A stretch of 64,000 bases of DNA from Polaromonas sp. (GCF_029945685.1 NZ_JAQSDA010000028.1:362635-426634); one strand, 5' to 3'; shown: positions 25,488 through 34,196, counted from the first letter of the stretch. Notes: a model not told the origin generated them from the sequence alone. Numbers and translations: made by a program.

Positions 25488-26504
25488 TCAGGGTCGCGCC
25501 TGACTCCAGCGCAGGAGTTCCGGTTCGATGGCGGCAAAGCTGTCGAGCACATACACGCCCGGCACGCTGCGGCGCTGCAGCACGGGACAGGCCCCCCCGG
25601 TCCAGATCTCCACCGCCGGCGGCAACAGGCCGCGCAGGTCAGCCAGCCCCTGCGTCACATCCTTGGGGTTGAGGCTGGCGCTGAAGCTGAGCACCACGAT
25701 GCTGGCCCCGTGCGCCAGCGCCGCCCGGGCAATGTCGGGCACCGGCGTTTGCACGCCCAGCGACAGGCAGTTGCAGCCCTGCTGCGCCAGAAAAGCTTCT
25801 GCCATCAGCAGGCCCAGTCCGTGCGACTCCTGAGGAAACGTGGTCAGCAGGACCCGGGGTGACGCGGCGACGCCATTGCCCAGACCGCCGATGCCCTGGC
25901 GCAGCACGGCCGTGACCGACTCGGTATAGAAGTGTTCCTCGAAAATTTCCAGCTGCCCATTCATCCAGGCGTCGCCGATCAGCTTGTTGAGGGGTACCAC
26001 CAGGGTGCTGACGAACGATGCCAGGCCCAGCTCCTGCGCAGCGCTGGCCAGGGTGCTGCGCAGGCCAGGCGCATCGTGGCGCCTGACCAGCTCAAAACAG
26101 GCCTGAACCTGCGGCGCCAGGACCGCTGCCGCGGGGCTGCCGTCTTCCGCGGTCGCAGTGATCTTGCCGCGCTGCCCACGCGCACGCTGCTTTCTGCCGC
26201 CGGCCTGGTGGCCCAGGGCCTGCAACTCCGCATGCGGCAAGCCCACCACCTTCCCGGGCCGGTGGCCGGCGTCGAGCAGCCGCTTGATCAGGCGCAGCTG
26301 CTCGAGCTGCTCGCGTGAATACAGGCGTTCGCCGTGCATGTCGCGCTCGGGCAGGGGAAAGAGGTAACGTCGTTCCCAGACCCGCAGGGTGTCCTTGGAC
26401 AGGCCCGTGTCACGCTCCACCGCGGCAATCGTCAAGCCGCGGGCAGGGGCGCCGGCCGGGCCGGGAACTACCGGACCGGGCAGGGAAGAAAAGGGGGGCA
26501 GCAT
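25488..26504 (-). CDS. litR: MerR-type regulator with B12-binding domain (LitR/CarH photoreceptor family)
   Basis: Light-sensing repressor class that uses adenosylcobalamin: dark tetramers bind DNA and light releases them. The 338-residue product has an N-terminal MerR HTH (LTIAAVERDTGLSKDTLRVW, WERRYLFPLPERD), a four-helix B12-capping domain with the diagnostic Wx9EH motif (Trp180, Glu190-His191 within WMNGQLEIFEEH) and a Rossmann cobalamin domain with ExHxxG (Glu226-Ser-His228-Gly-Leu-Gly231). In Thermus CarH the residue after the motif Trp is His132, the light-state cobalt ligand; here it is Met181. The ATG at 26504 lacks a clear Shine-Dalgarno. The gene is divergent from a glutathione peroxidase and sits beside a lipid-modification operon, both plausible targets. 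Confidence 0.88.
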   Translation of the reverse strand: MLPPFSSLPGPVVPGPAGAPARGLTIAAVERDTGLSKDTLRVWERRYLFPLPERDMHGERLYSREQLEQLRLIKRLLDAGHRPGKVVGLPHAELQALGHQAGGRKQRARGQRGKITATAEDGSPAAAVLAPQVQACFELVRRHDAPGLRSTLASAAQELGLASFVSTLVVPLNKLIGDAWMNGQLEIFEEHFYTESVTAVLRQGIGGLGNGVAASPRVLLTTFPQESHGLGLLMAEAFLAQQGCNCLSLGVQTPVPDIARAALAHGASIVVLSFSASLNPKDVTQGLADLRGLLPPAVEIWTGGACPVLQRRSVPGVYVLDSFAAIEPELLRWSQARP

Positions 26505-26613
26505 GCTTGAATCTGATCGTGCCCACAATGCGTATTTTTATTGGTCAAGGGCAGGTTACCGTTACTTTGATCCTGTGGCGCACAGCCTGCGCACCAAGAC
26601 CTTCCATTATTGA
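26503..26613 (+). CDS. Possible 36-residue leader or small protein upstream of glutathione peroxidase
   Basis: ORF MLESDRAHNAYFYWSRAGYR followed by YFDPVAHSLRTKTFHY. Its ATG overlaps the divergent regulator ATG (CATG) and has a purine-rich ribosome site (AAGGGGGG, 5 bp before). It ends 15 bp before the peroxidase ATG. It is unusually rich in aromatic residues (4 Tyr, 3 Phe, 1 Trp, 3 His). No family is recognised; it may be a translated leader or chance. Confidence 0.33.
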   Translation: MLESDRAHNAYFYWSRAGYRYFDPVAHSLRTKTFHY

Positions 26614-26628
26614 ACAGCGAGCAAGATC

Positions 26629-27225
26629 ATGAAACACCCGTCCCTTAAACCCTGGCTCTTGCTGGCCCTGCTGGCGGGCATGACGGCCCTCGCCCCGGCC
26701 CGGGCGATCACACCCGGCATCGCTTCGGCCCCCACGGCGCCGGCATGCACCCCCCTGCTGCAACACAGCTTTTTGCGCCTGCAGGACGAAAAGCCCCAGT
26801 CCCTGTGCCAGTACAGCGGCAAGGTGCTGGTGGTGGTCAACACCGCCAGCTTCTGCGGGTTCACCCGCCAGTACGAGGGCCTTGAAGCGTTGTATGCCCG
26901 CTACCGGGACAAGGGCCTGGTGGTGCTGGGCTTCCCGTCCAACGACTTCTCCCAGGAAAGCGGCAGCAACAAGGAAATCGCCGACTTCTGCGAAAACACC
27001 TTCGGCGTGAAGTTTCCGATGTTCGTCAAATCCAGTGTGTCTGGCCCGGCGGCCAATCCGCTGTTCCGGCAGCTGACCGAGAAGACCGGTCAGCGACCGC
27101 GCTGGAACTTTCACAAGTACGTGGTGGCGCGCGATGGGCAGCGTGTGACTAGCTTCAACACCGCCACCGACCCCAAAGACCCTGCTTTTCTCAAGGACAT
27201 AGAAGAGAAATTGCTAGGCAAATAA
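26629..27225 (+). CDS. Exported glutathione peroxidase family protein
   Basis: Thiol peroxidase of 198 residues that reduces hydrogen or lipid hydroperoxides. An N-terminal signal peptide (LLLALLAGMTALAPARA, cleavage near residue 26) predicts periplasmic location, unlike cytoplasmic BtuE-type enzymes. Family motifs follow: VVNTASFCGFT with the catalytic cysteine, GFPSNDFSQESG, and WNFHKYVV with the conserved tryptophan and asparagine. The gene is divergent from the LitR/CarH-type regulator, and protection of lipids against photo-oxidative damage would fit that setting (inference). Confidence 0.9.
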   Translation: MKHPSLKPWLLLALLAGMTALAPARAITPGIASAPTAPACTPLLQHSFLRLQDEKPQSLCQYSGKVLVVVNTASFCGFTRQYEGLEALYARYRDKGLVVLGFPSNDFSQESGSNKEIADFCENTFGVKFPMFVKSSVSGPAANPLFRQLTEKTGQRPRWNFHKYVVARDGQRVTSFNTATDPKDPAFLKDIEEKLLGK

Positions 27226-27573
27226 ATACCAATCGGTAATAATTTAACCACTTAGTCTTTTTTGGGACTTGACGGACAACACTTCTTTTTCCACGCACGC
27301 CATTCACACCCGATTTCTTGATGACCTCCGCGACGTTAACGAATTTTTACATCAACCCGCTCCTCCCCTCGGGGAACTGCAGGCGGGGTCGCGGACTCAT
27401 AACTGCATCGGCACGGACACGCCAGCCTGACGCCGACAGGCACTGTTTTTTGTTGCGAAGACTTCCGGCCGCTCGCGGTGCGGATGCAATCCCGGGGCGG
27501 TTCTCCTCCTCCTCCCTCCCTCCCTTGTTCGCTTCGGGGCGCTTCGCAGCATTTTTATCTTCCGGGCTGTGAG
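27226..27573. other. Intergenic region before the lipid-modification operon, with candidate operator
   Basis: Holds an inverted repeat TACC-AATC-GGTA at 27227-27238 immediately after the peroxidase stop and an AT-rich stretch to about 27350 that could contain the operon promoter. The remaining 200 bp are GC-rich with pyrimidine runs. No convincing ORF and no known riboswitch was recognised. Only a weak ribosome site (GTGAG) precedes the amine oxidase ATG. Confidence 0.4.
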
Positions 27574-28899
27574 ATGAACTCTCCAGCCCGCCCCAAGGTC
27601 GCCATCGTCGGCTCCGGCATTGCCGGGCTGGCGGCCGCCCACGCCCTGCGGGGCCGGGCCGACCTCACCCTGTTCGAGGCCGGCAGCTACTTTGGCGGCC
27701 ACACCCATACGGTCGACATCACCCTGCCCACGCCGCAAGGCCTGGTTACCCACGGTGTCGATACCGGCTTTCTGGTCTTCAATGAGCGCACCTACCCTCA
27801 CCTGATCGAGCTGTTTGCGGAGCTTGGCGTGGTCACCGCCCGGTCCGACATGTCGTTTTCGGTCAAGCTCCCGGGCAGCGGCAAGCGCGGCGCCCTGGAG
27901 TGGAGCGGCTCCAGCCTGAACACGGTATTCGCCCAGCGCAGCAATCTGCTGAACTGGAAGTTCTGGCGCATGCTCCGCGACATCATGCGTTTCAACCGCA
28001 CGGCCACGGCGCTGGCCGAAAGCGGCGCGGAAGCGGCCATGATGCAGCCGCTCGGTGACTTCCTGCGCGAGGGCAACTTTTCAGCCGAGTTCCGCGACTG
28101 GTATTTCCTGCCGATGCTGGGTTGCATCTGGTCCTGCCCGACCGACCAGATGCTGCAATTCCCGGTGGCCACCATGATCCGCTTCTGCCACAACCACGGC
28201 CTGATCCAGGTGGCCGACCGGCCGCAGTGGTGGACGGTGACCGGTGGCGCCCGGCATTACGTTGAAAAAATTGTCGCCAGCATCGCCGACAAACGCCTGA
28301 ACACCCCGGTGCACAGCATCGTCCGCGATGCCTTCTCCGCCCAGGGCGGTGTGCGCGTGATCACCGACAGCGCCGACGAACAGTTCGACAAGGTCGTGCT
28401 GGCCACCCACTCCGACCAGTCGCTGGCCCTGCTGCACAACCCGAGTGGCGCCGAAAGCACGGTGCTGGGCGCCATCGGCTACCAGCCCAACCGCGCCGTG
28501 CTGCACACCGACACCTCGGTGCTGCCGGCGCGCCGGCTGGCCTGGGCCGCATGGAACTACGAGCGCGCGCAGGACCCACAGCGCGAGTCCTCCCGGGTCT
28601 GCCTGCACTACCTGCTGAACATGCTGCAACCGCTGCCATTTACCCAGCCGGTGGTGGTGTCGCTGAACCCGGCGGCGCCGATCGCCTCTGAGCACATCAT
28701 GGGCGAATTCGACTATGCCCACCCGGTTTTTGACGCGGCAGCCACCCGTGCGCAGAAAGAGCTGCCCGGGTTGCAGGGCCGCCAGCACAGCTATTTCTGC
28801 GGTGCCTGGACCGGTTATGGTTTTCATGAAGACGGTTTGAAGTCGGGACTGGGCGTGGCCCGGCAGCTGTTGCAGGACTGCGCTGGAGCTACGCCATGA
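27574..28899 (+). CDS. FAD-dependent amine-oxidase-like protein (COG2907)
   Basis: Flavoprotein of 441 residues. The dinucleotide fold GSGIAGLAAAHALRG lies at about residues 11-25, followed by the ERT-type segment (ETYPHLIELFAELGV region) and a C-terminal FAD contact (CGAWTGYGFHEDGLKSGLGV). Members of this COG are recurrently found next to DUF1365 and cyclopropane-synthase-like genes; homologues in Rhodobacter sphaeroides act in furan fatty acid formation together with a methyltransferase, which makes a lipid-oxidising role plausible here. The ATG at 27574 fits the family N-terminus. Its stop overlaps the DUF1365 start (ATGA), showing coupling. Confidence 0.85.
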   Translation: MNSPARPKVAIVGSGIAGLAAAHALRGRADLTLFEAGSYFGGHTHTVDITLPTPQGLVTHGVDTGFLVFNERTYPHLIELFAELGVVTARSDMSFSVKLPGSGKRGALEWSGSSLNTVFAQRSNLLNWKFWRMLRDIMRFNRTATALAESGAEAAMMQPLGDFLREGNFSAEFRDWYFLPMLGCIWSCPTDQMLQFPVATMIRFCHNHGLIQVADRPQWWTVTGGARHYVEKIVASIADKRLNTPVHSIVRDAFSAQGGVRVITDSADEQFDKVVLATHSDQSLALLHNPSGAESTVLGAIGYQPNRAVLHTDTSVLPARRLAWAAWNYERAQDPQRESSRVCLHYLLNMLQPLPFTQPVVVSLNPAAPIASEHIMGEFDYAHPVFDAAATRAQKELPGLQGRQHSYFCGAWTGYGFHEDGLKSGLGVARQLLQDCAGATP

Positions 28900-29663
28900 G
28901 CGCAAGCCCTGCACAAGCGCTGATCGGTTTTGGCGAGGTGCGGCACACCCGCCTCAAGCCCGCTGTCAACGCCTTCAACTACCCGACCTATTTCCTGATG
29001 CTGCCGCTGCGCAGCCTGCGCCAGAACGGCAACGGCGCGCTGGCGCGCAACCGCTGCGCGGCACTGAGCTTTTTTGACCGCGATCACGGCGAGGGCAGCG
29101 ACGACTGCCTGGCCTGGGTCGATACGCTGCTGGCGCGCGAGGGCATCACAGACGCCGGCGGCGAGGTCTGGCTGCACACCTACCCACGGGTGCTCGGCCA
29201 CACCTTCAAGCCGGTCAGCTTCTGGTACTGCCACAGTGCCGACGGCGAATTGCGCGCCATCGTTGTGGAAGTCAACAACACCTTTGGCGAGCGCCACTGC
29301 TATCTGCTCGACCGACCGCGTTATGGCCAGGAACTGCAGGCCGTCAAGGTGTTTCACGTGTCGCCGTTTTGCACGCTCGACGGTTTTTATCGCTTCCGTT
29401 TCATGCGGGCCGAAGCCGAAGGCATCGAAAAAACGGTGGCGCGCATCGACTACGACGATGGGCAAGGGCCGCTGCTGCAAACCAGCGTTGCCGGCACGCT
29501 GCAGGTCCTGACCGCGGCCACGCTGCGCAAGGCCCTGTGGGGCTACCCGGCCATGACGCTGGGTGTGGTGGCCCGCATTCACTGGCAGGCCCTCAAGCTC
29601 TGGCGCAAACGTGTGCCATTTGTCAGCAAACCCCAGCCCCCTGAAATTTTTGTGACCCGATGA
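28896..29663 (+). CDS. DUF1365 domain protein
   Basis: Conserved protein of 255 residues of unknown reaction. Visible family landmarks are GFGEVRHTRLKPAVNAFNYP at the N-terminus, GHTFKPVSFWYCH in the middle and KVFHVSPFCTLDGFYRFRF. It almost always sits between an FAD amine oxidase and a cyclopropane fatty-acid-synthase-like gene, as it does here with 4-bp overlaps on both sides. A role in the same lipid modification is inferred from that linkage only. Confidence 0.88.
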   Translation: MSASPAQALIGFGEVRHTRLKPAVNAFNYPTYFLMLPLRSLRQNGNGALARNRCAALSFFDRDHGEGSDDCLAWVDTLLAREGITDAGGEVWLHTYPRVLGHTFKPVSFWYCHSADGELRAIVVEVNNTFGERHCYLLDRPRYGQELQAVKVFHVSPFCTLDGFYRFRFMRAEAEGIEKTVARIDYDDGQGPLLQTSVAGTLQVLTAATLRKALWGYPAMTLGVVARIHWQALKLWRKRVPFVSKPQPPEIFVTR

Positions 29664-30910
29664 ACACTGCCACCAACACCCCTGCTTCCCGCGCCGCCCG
29701 TCCCCCGTTCGCGTTGCCCAGCGGGGCTCCGGCCGCAGCACGCACGGCTTTTCGCCTGCTGTCACGCCTCAAACACGGCACCCTGACCCTGCAGTTGCCC
29801 GACGGCAGCATGCAGCGTTTCGGCTCGGGCGAGGCACCCACGGCCAGCCTGCGTCTGGTGAACTGGAAAGTCTGCAGCGCCGCGCTGCGTTCGGGCGACA
29901 TCGGTTTCGCCGAAAGTTTCATCGCCGGCGACTGGACCACCCCGCACCTGACCGAGTTGCTGCGCGTGCTGATCGTCAACCGCAAGGAAGTCGAGGACGT
30001 GATCTACGGCACCTGGCTGGGGCGCCTGGCCTACCGCGTCAAGCATCTGCTCAACCGCAACACCAAGGCCAACAGCCAGAAAAACATCCACGCGCACTAC
30101 GACCTGGGCAATGCCTTCTACGAGTTGTGGCTGGACGGCACGATGAACTACTCATCGGCCATCTTCGAGACACCGCAGACCTCGATGAAGGATGCGCAGC
30201 ATGCCAAGGTCAGGCGCGCGCTGCGCATGGCGGGCGTGAAAGCCGGCGACCGCGTGCTGGAAATCGGTTGCGGCTGGGGCGCTCTGGCCGAAATGGCCAC
30301 CACCGAATTTGACGCCTCCGTCGTCGGCGTGACGCTGAGCACCGAACAACTCGCCTGGGCGCAGCAGCGCATGGCCCGGGCAGGCGCGGCCGACAAGGCC
30401 GATTTGAGGTTGCAGGACTACCGCGACATTGGCAAAACCAGCAACGATGCGCCGTTTGACGCGATCTGCTCGATTGAAATGGTCGAAGCCGTCGGACGTG
30501 AATACTGGCCCACCTACTTTCAGGCGGTGGCACGCCTGCTCAAGCCGGGCGGTCTGGCCTGCGTGCAGAGCATCGTGATTGCCGACGAACTGTTTGAGCG
30601 TTACGTCTCGTCGACCGACTTCATCCAGCAATACATCTTTCCGGGCGGTTGCCTGCCCTGCCCGAAAGAGTTCCGCGCCCAGGCGCGGGCCGCCGGGCTG
30701 GAGGTGATCGACGAATTTTCGTTTGGCCAGGACTACGCGCACACGCTCAGGCTGTGGCGCGAACAGTTCATGGCGCAAGAGTCACGGGTGCTCCAGCTCG
30801 GGTTTGACAAAAGGTTCATCCGCATATGGGAGTTCTATCTGGCCTACTGCGAGGCCGCCTTCGCGCAGGCCAACACCGACGTGGTGCAGTACACGCTGCG
30901 CAAGATCTGA
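29660..30910 (+). CDS. Cyclopropane-fatty-acyl-phospholipid synthase family SAM methyltransferase
   Basis: Transfers a methyl or methylene group from SAM to unsaturated phospholipid acyl chains at the inner membrane. The 416-residue length is near that of E. coli Cfa. An N-terminal lipid-binding region with FAESFIAGDWTTPHLTELL is followed by the methyltransferase core: NIHAHYDLGNAFYELWLDG, SAM motif RVLEIGCGWGALAEMATTEF, ICSIEMVEAVGREYW and the C-terminal FIRIWEFYLAYCEAAF. In Rhodobacter a related enzyme (UfaM) methylates rather than cyclopropanates, so the product is uncertain. It overlaps the DUF1365 gene by 4 bp. Confidence 0.9.
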   Translation: MNTATNTPASRAARPPFALPSGAPAAARTAFRLLSRLKHGTLTLQLPDGSMQRFGSGEAPTASLRLVNWKVCSAALRSGDIGFAESFIAGDWTTPHLTELLRVLIVNRKEVEDVIYGTWLGRLAYRVKHLLNRNTKANSQKNIHAHYDLGNAFYELWLDGTMNYSSAIFETPQTSMKDAQHAKVRRALRMAGVKAGDRVLEIGCGWGALAEMATTEFDASVVGVTLSTEQLAWAQQRMARAGAADKADLRLQDYRDIGKTSNDAPFDAICSIEMVEAVGREYWPTYFQAVARLLKPGGLACVQSIVIADELFERYVSSTDFIQQYIFPGGCLPCPKEFRAQARAAGLEVIDEFSFGQDYAHTLRLWREQFMAQESRVLQLGFDKRFIRIWEFYLAYCEAAFAQANTDVVQYTLRKI

Positions 30911-30915
30911 CGGGC

Positions 30916-31482
30916 GTGCTGCTGCTGGCGCTGACGCTGGTCATGGCCGCCAGCGGCGCCGTGCCAGCCGCCGCGCAGACCGGCACCGAAGCCAGGGCAG
31001 GCAGCCCCAGGCCGCCGGAGCTGGAGGGCGCCCTGCCGCAGGGCAGGCTGCTGGGCGGCGGGCGCCTGCGGGTTTTCGGCTTTCAGGTTTACGACGCGCG
31101 CCTGTGGGCGGCGCCGGGCTTTCGGGTGGACAACTTTGCCAACCATGCGCTGGCGCTGGAGCTGAGCTACCTGCGCGCGTTTGAAGGGCAGGCCATCGCC
31201 GAACGCTCGCTCACGGAAATGCGCCGCACCGCGCCAGTCAGCGACGACCTGGCGGACCAGTGGTCGGCCGCGCTGCGCAGGGTGCTGCCCGATGTCAAAA
31301 AGGGCGACCGCATCATGGGTGTGCACCGGCCCGGCGTGGGCGCAGCCTTCTGGATGAACGGCAAGCCGCTGGGCGAGATCCGCGACGCGGAGTTTGCCAG
31401 GCGCTTCTTCGGCATCTGGCTGGCGCCGGGCACCTCGGAGCCCGGCCTGCGCAATGCGCTGGTGGCCGGAGCAGGCTCGTGA
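30916..31482 (+). CDS. Exported chalcone isomerase-like (CHI-fold) protein
   Basis: Protein of 188 residues with a signal peptide (LLLALTLVMAASGAVPAAAQ) and a domain that has LLGGGRLRVFGFQVYDARLW and SFWMNGKPLGEI-type segments (AAFWMNGKPLGEIRDAEFAR), the pattern of the periplasmic chalcone-isomerase-like family in proteobacteria. These proteins bind fatty acids or related ligands in some cases; no enzymatic role can be read here. The GTG at 30916 starts directly at the signal peptide, 5 bp after the methyltransferase stop; an ATG at 30943 would destroy it. It overlaps the transporter gene by 4 bp. Confidence 0.75.
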   Translation: MLLLALTLVMAASGAVPAAAQTGTEARAGSPRPPELEGALPQGRLLGGGRLRVFGFQVYDARLWAAPGFRVDNFANHALALELSYLRAFEGQAIAERSLTEMRRTAPVSDDLADQWSAALRRVLPDVKKGDRIMGVHRPGVGAAFWMNGKPLGEIRDAEFARRFFGIWLAPGTSEPGLRNALVAGAGS

Positions 31483-32774
31483 ACCCTGCCGTCGCCCCGG
31501 GTGCGTTCGGCACCCGCAACGGCCTGGCCTATGGCCTGCTGGGCCTGCCGCTGGCTTTTGTAGCCTTGCCACTGTATGTGATCCTGCCCAACCACTACGC
31601 CCGTGAATTCGGTGTGCCGCTGGCCACCCTGGGCGCGGTGCTGCTGGGCGCGCGCCTGTTTGACGCCCTGATCGACCCGCTGCTGGGCCGCCTCAGCGAC
31701 CGCCTGTTTGCACGCTCGGCCAGGGCGGTGCTGGGGCTGGGCGCCGTCGCCGCGCTGGTGCTGGCGCTGGGTTTTGCGCTGCTGTTTTTTCCGCTGGTGA
31801 GTGCGCCGTCGGCGCTGGTGGTCTGGGCCAGCCTGATGCTGATGCTGACCTATGCCGGCTACAGCGCGCTCAGCGTGTCGCACCAGTCCTGGGGCGCGAT
31901 GCTGGGCGGCGACGAACGCCAGCGCAGCCGCATCGTGGCGTGGCGCGAGGGCCTGGGTCTGGTCGGTGTGGTGCTCGCGTCGATCACGCCGGTCGTGTTC
32001 GGGCTGCCGGCCAGCACCGCGCTGTTTTTTGTCGCCCTGACGGTCGGCTGGCTGGCCTGGACGCGCGCCGACCGACCGGTGCCGCAGCACGCACCCGCCG
32101 GTCTCCAGGCGGCGACCTCGATCTGGCTGCCGTTTCGCCAGCCGGGCTTTCGCCGTCTGCTCGCGGTGTTCCTGCTCAACGGCACGGCCAGCGCGGTGCC
32201 GGCAACCCTGGTGCTGTTTTTCATCCAGGACCGGCTGCAGGCGCCGGCCAGCCAGGAGCCGCTGTTTCTGGGCAGCTATTTTGTGAGCGCAGCCCTGTCC
32301 ATTCCGCTGTGGCTGGCGCTGGTCAAACGGTTCGGGCTGGCGCCCACCTGGCTGATGGGCATGGTTCTGGCGATCGCCACCTTTGGCTGGGCGACGCAGA
32401 TCGCCGCCGGGGACACCGCGGCCTTCGTGATCGTCTGCGCGCTGTCGGGCATCGCGCTGGGCACCGACCTGGCGTTGCCCGGGGCGCTGCTGGCCGGCGT
32501 CATCCAGGCCAACGGCCAGTCGGGCCGGGCCGAAGGCGCTTACTTCGGCTGGTGGAATTTCGCCATCAAGCTCAACCTGGCGCTGGCCGCCGGCCTGGCC
32601 CTGCCGCTGCTCGGCCTGTTCGGCTACGCCCCCGGCGCGCGCGACGCGCAGGCGCTCAATGCGTTGCTGGTGGCGTATTGCGTGCTGCCCTGCCTGCTCA
32701 AGCTGGCCGCCGCCGCCTGCCTCTATTTTTTCGTCATCCAACACCCGTCAGAACCTGAAAAGGCCACCCCATGA
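31479..32774 (+). CDS. GPH/MFS-type membrane transporter
   Basis: Integral membrane protein of 431 residues with about 12 helices. Family landmarks are FGVPLATLGAVLLGARLFDA followed by LIDPLLGRLSDRL, matching the DPxxGxxSD motif after TM2 in MelB/GPH carriers, and WWNFAIKLNLALAAGLALPL. It starts at a GTG overlapping the previous stop (GTGA) and its own stop overlaps the DUF3833 gene. Substrate unknown; linkage to lipid genes suggests a lipid, precursor or carrier, by inference. A homologous GPH-type gene accompanies the cfa-like gene in several light-responsive operons. Confidence 0.85.
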   Translation: MNPAVAPGAFGTRNGLAYGLLGLPLAFVALPLYVILPNHYAREFGVPLATLGAVLLGARLFDALIDPLLGRLSDRLFARSARAVLGLGAVAALVLALGFALLFFPLVSAPSALVVWASLMLMLTYAGYSALSVSHQSWGAMLGGDERQRSRIVAWREGLGLVGVVLASITPVVFGLPASTALFFVALTVGWLAWTRADRPVPQHAPAGLQAATSIWLPFRQPGFRRLLAVFLLNGTASAVPATLVLFFIQDRLQAPASQEPLFLGSYFVSAALSIPLWLALVKRFGLAPTWLMGMVLAIATFGWATQIAAGDTAAFVIVCALSGIALGTDLALPGALLAGVIQANGQSGRAEGAYFGWWNFAIKLNLALAAGLALPLLGLFGYAPGARDAQALNALLVAYCVLPCLLKLAAAACLYFFVIQHPSEPEKATP

Positions 32775-33331
32775 AACCCTTCCTCCACAAGACAGCCGCC
32801 GCGCTGGCCCTGTCCCTACCCCTGCTGCTCGGTCTGGCGGGCTGCGCCGGCCCGCAGATCAGCGACTACGCCGCCGAGAAACCGGTGCTCGACATGCGCC
32901 AGTATTTCAACGGCACGGTCGATGCGTACGGCGTGTTCACCGACCGATCCGGCAAGGTCGTCAAACGTTTCACCGTGGTCATGACCTGCAGCTGGCAAGG
33001 CCCGCAGGGCGCGGAGACCGGCGTGCTCGACGAAGCCTTCACCTACTCGGACGGCAGCACGGACCGCCGCGTCTGGACCCTCAAACGCACGCCGGACGGC
33101 CGCTACACCGGTACCGCCGCCGATGTGCTCGGCGAAGCCGCCGGCGAGGAAAAGGGCAATGCCTTCCGTTGGGGCTACACGCTCAAGCTGCCGGTCGATG
33201 GGCGCGTGATCGAGGTGCAGTTCGACGACTGGATGTACCTGATGAACGACAAGGTGTTGCTCAACAAGGCGGTAATGAGCAAGTTCGGCATCCGGCTCGG
33301 TGAGGTCACGCTGTCGTTCACGAAACGCTGA
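32771..33331 (+). CDS. DUF3833 lipoprotein
   Basis: Lipoprotein of 186 residues. The signal peptide and lipobox (LLLGLAGCAGP, cysteine near residue 25) are clear. The mature part (LDMRQYFNGTVDAYGVFTDR and DDWMYLMNDKVLLNKAVMSK) matches DUF3833, a lipocalin-like beta-rich family that occurs next to cfa-like, SDR and transporter genes. Localised to an envelope membrane by its lipid anchor. Function unknown; a carrier role would fit. Confidence 0.88.
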   Translation: MKPFLHKTAAALALSLPLLLGLAGCAGPQISDYAAEKPVLDMRQYFNGTVDAYGVFTDRSGKVVKRFTVVMTCSWQGPQGAETGVLDEAFTYSDGSTDRRVWTLKRTPDGRYTGTAADVLGEAAGEEKGNAFRWGYTLKLPVDGRVIEVQFDDWMYLMNDKVLLNKAVMSKFGIRLGEVTLSFTKR

Positions 33332-33346
33332 GCGCGCCTCCATCCT

Positions 33347-33412
33347 TCAAGTCAAATTGGCCTGCAGCCCTTGATCCACCTGCGCCACCAGCTATCATTT
33401 TTATAACAAATC
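33347..33412 (-). repeat. Dispersed short repeat family A, copy 5 (intergenic)
   Basis: The minus strand reads TTATAAAAATGATAGCTGG, then TGGCGCAGGTGGATCAAGGG, then CTGCAGGCCAATTTGACTTG, close to the consensus over its whole length. It fills most of the space between the DUF3833 and SDR genes and ends 6 bp before the SDR ATG, so it may affect that gene's translation start. Confidence 0.8.
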
Positions 33413-33418
33413 AGCACC

Positions 33419-34189
33419 ATGTCGTACAACCTTCCCCTTCGTGACTGGCACGGCAAAACCGTGTGGCTGGTCGGCGCCTCCAGCGGCATTGGCCAGGCCA
33501 CGGCGCATGCCCTGCATGAGGCCGGCGCGAAGGTCGTGGTGTCCGCGCGCAATGTCGCAGCGCTGGAGGGTTTTGTGGCCACCCACCCCGGCGCACAGGC
33601 CCTGGTACTCGACGCGTCGGACGCGGCTGCGGTGCAAACCGCGGCGCAATCGGTGCTGGCCCAGGGGCCGCTGGACCTGATGATGTATTGCGCGGGTTAC
33701 TACAAGGAACAACGCGCCACCGCTTTTGACCTGGCAGAGATGCTCAGGCACCAGCAGGTCAACTACGTGGGAGCCCTGTACGTGATCGACGCGGTCCTGC
33801 CGGCGATGCTGCAACGCGGCAGCGGCCACCTCAGCCTGGTTGGCAGCGTTGCCGGCTACCGCGGCCTGCCGCAAAGCCTGGCCTACGGCCCGACCAAGGC
33901 GGCACTGATCAACCTGGCCGAAACCCTGTACCTGGACCTGCAGGCGAGCGGCGTGGGGGTGAGTCTCGTCAACCCCGGCTTTGTCGAAACACCACTGACC
34001 GCGGGCAACCAGTTCAGCATGCCGGCACTGATCAGCCCGGCGCAGGCGGCGGCCGAGATCCTGGCTGGCTGGGCGCGGGGCCAGTTCGAGATCCACTTTC
34101 CGAAACGGTTTACGCTCTGGATGAAGACCCTGCGCCTCTTGCCGTACGCGCTGTATTTTCCGGCGATCCGAAAATTTACAGGCCTGTGA
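33419..34189 (+). CDS. Short-chain dehydrogenase/reductase
   Basis: Classical SDR of 256 residues. NAD(P) motif GASSGIGQ (about residues 18-25), catalytic Ser in SLVGSVAGYRG and the YxxxK pair in AYGPTKAALINL (about residue 160). The substrate is unknown. A hydrophobic, basic C-terminus (KRFTLWMKTLRLLPYALYF) suggests membrane association. It continues the lipid-modification cluster, 87 bp after DUF3833, with the spacer taken up by a dispersed repeat that removes any clear Shine-Dalgarno. Confidence 0.9.
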   Translation: MSYNLPLRDWHGKTVWLVGASSGIGQATAHALHEAGAKVVVSARNVAALEGFVATHPGAQALVLDASDAAAVQTAAQSVLAQGPLDLMMYCAGYYKEQRATAFDLAEMLRHQQVNYVGALYVIDAVLPAMLQRGSGHLSLVGSVAGYRGLPQSLAYGPTKAALINLAETLYLDLQASGVGVSLVNPGFVETPLTAGNQFSMPALISPAQAAAEILAGWARGQFEIHFPKRFTLWMKTLRLLPYALYFPAIRKFTGL

Positions 34190-34196
34190 GCACCCC

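Noticed and set aside
27318..27572. 84-codon frame between peroxidase and amine oxidase
   Set aside because: No ribosome site, low-complexity Ser/Leu/Pro tail from pyrimidine runs; not supported as a gene.
31167..32744. Long minus-strand frame opposite the transporter gene
   Set aside because: Composition is Q/R/H-rich with no motifs; the + strand frame has full membrane-protein structure and coupled starts.
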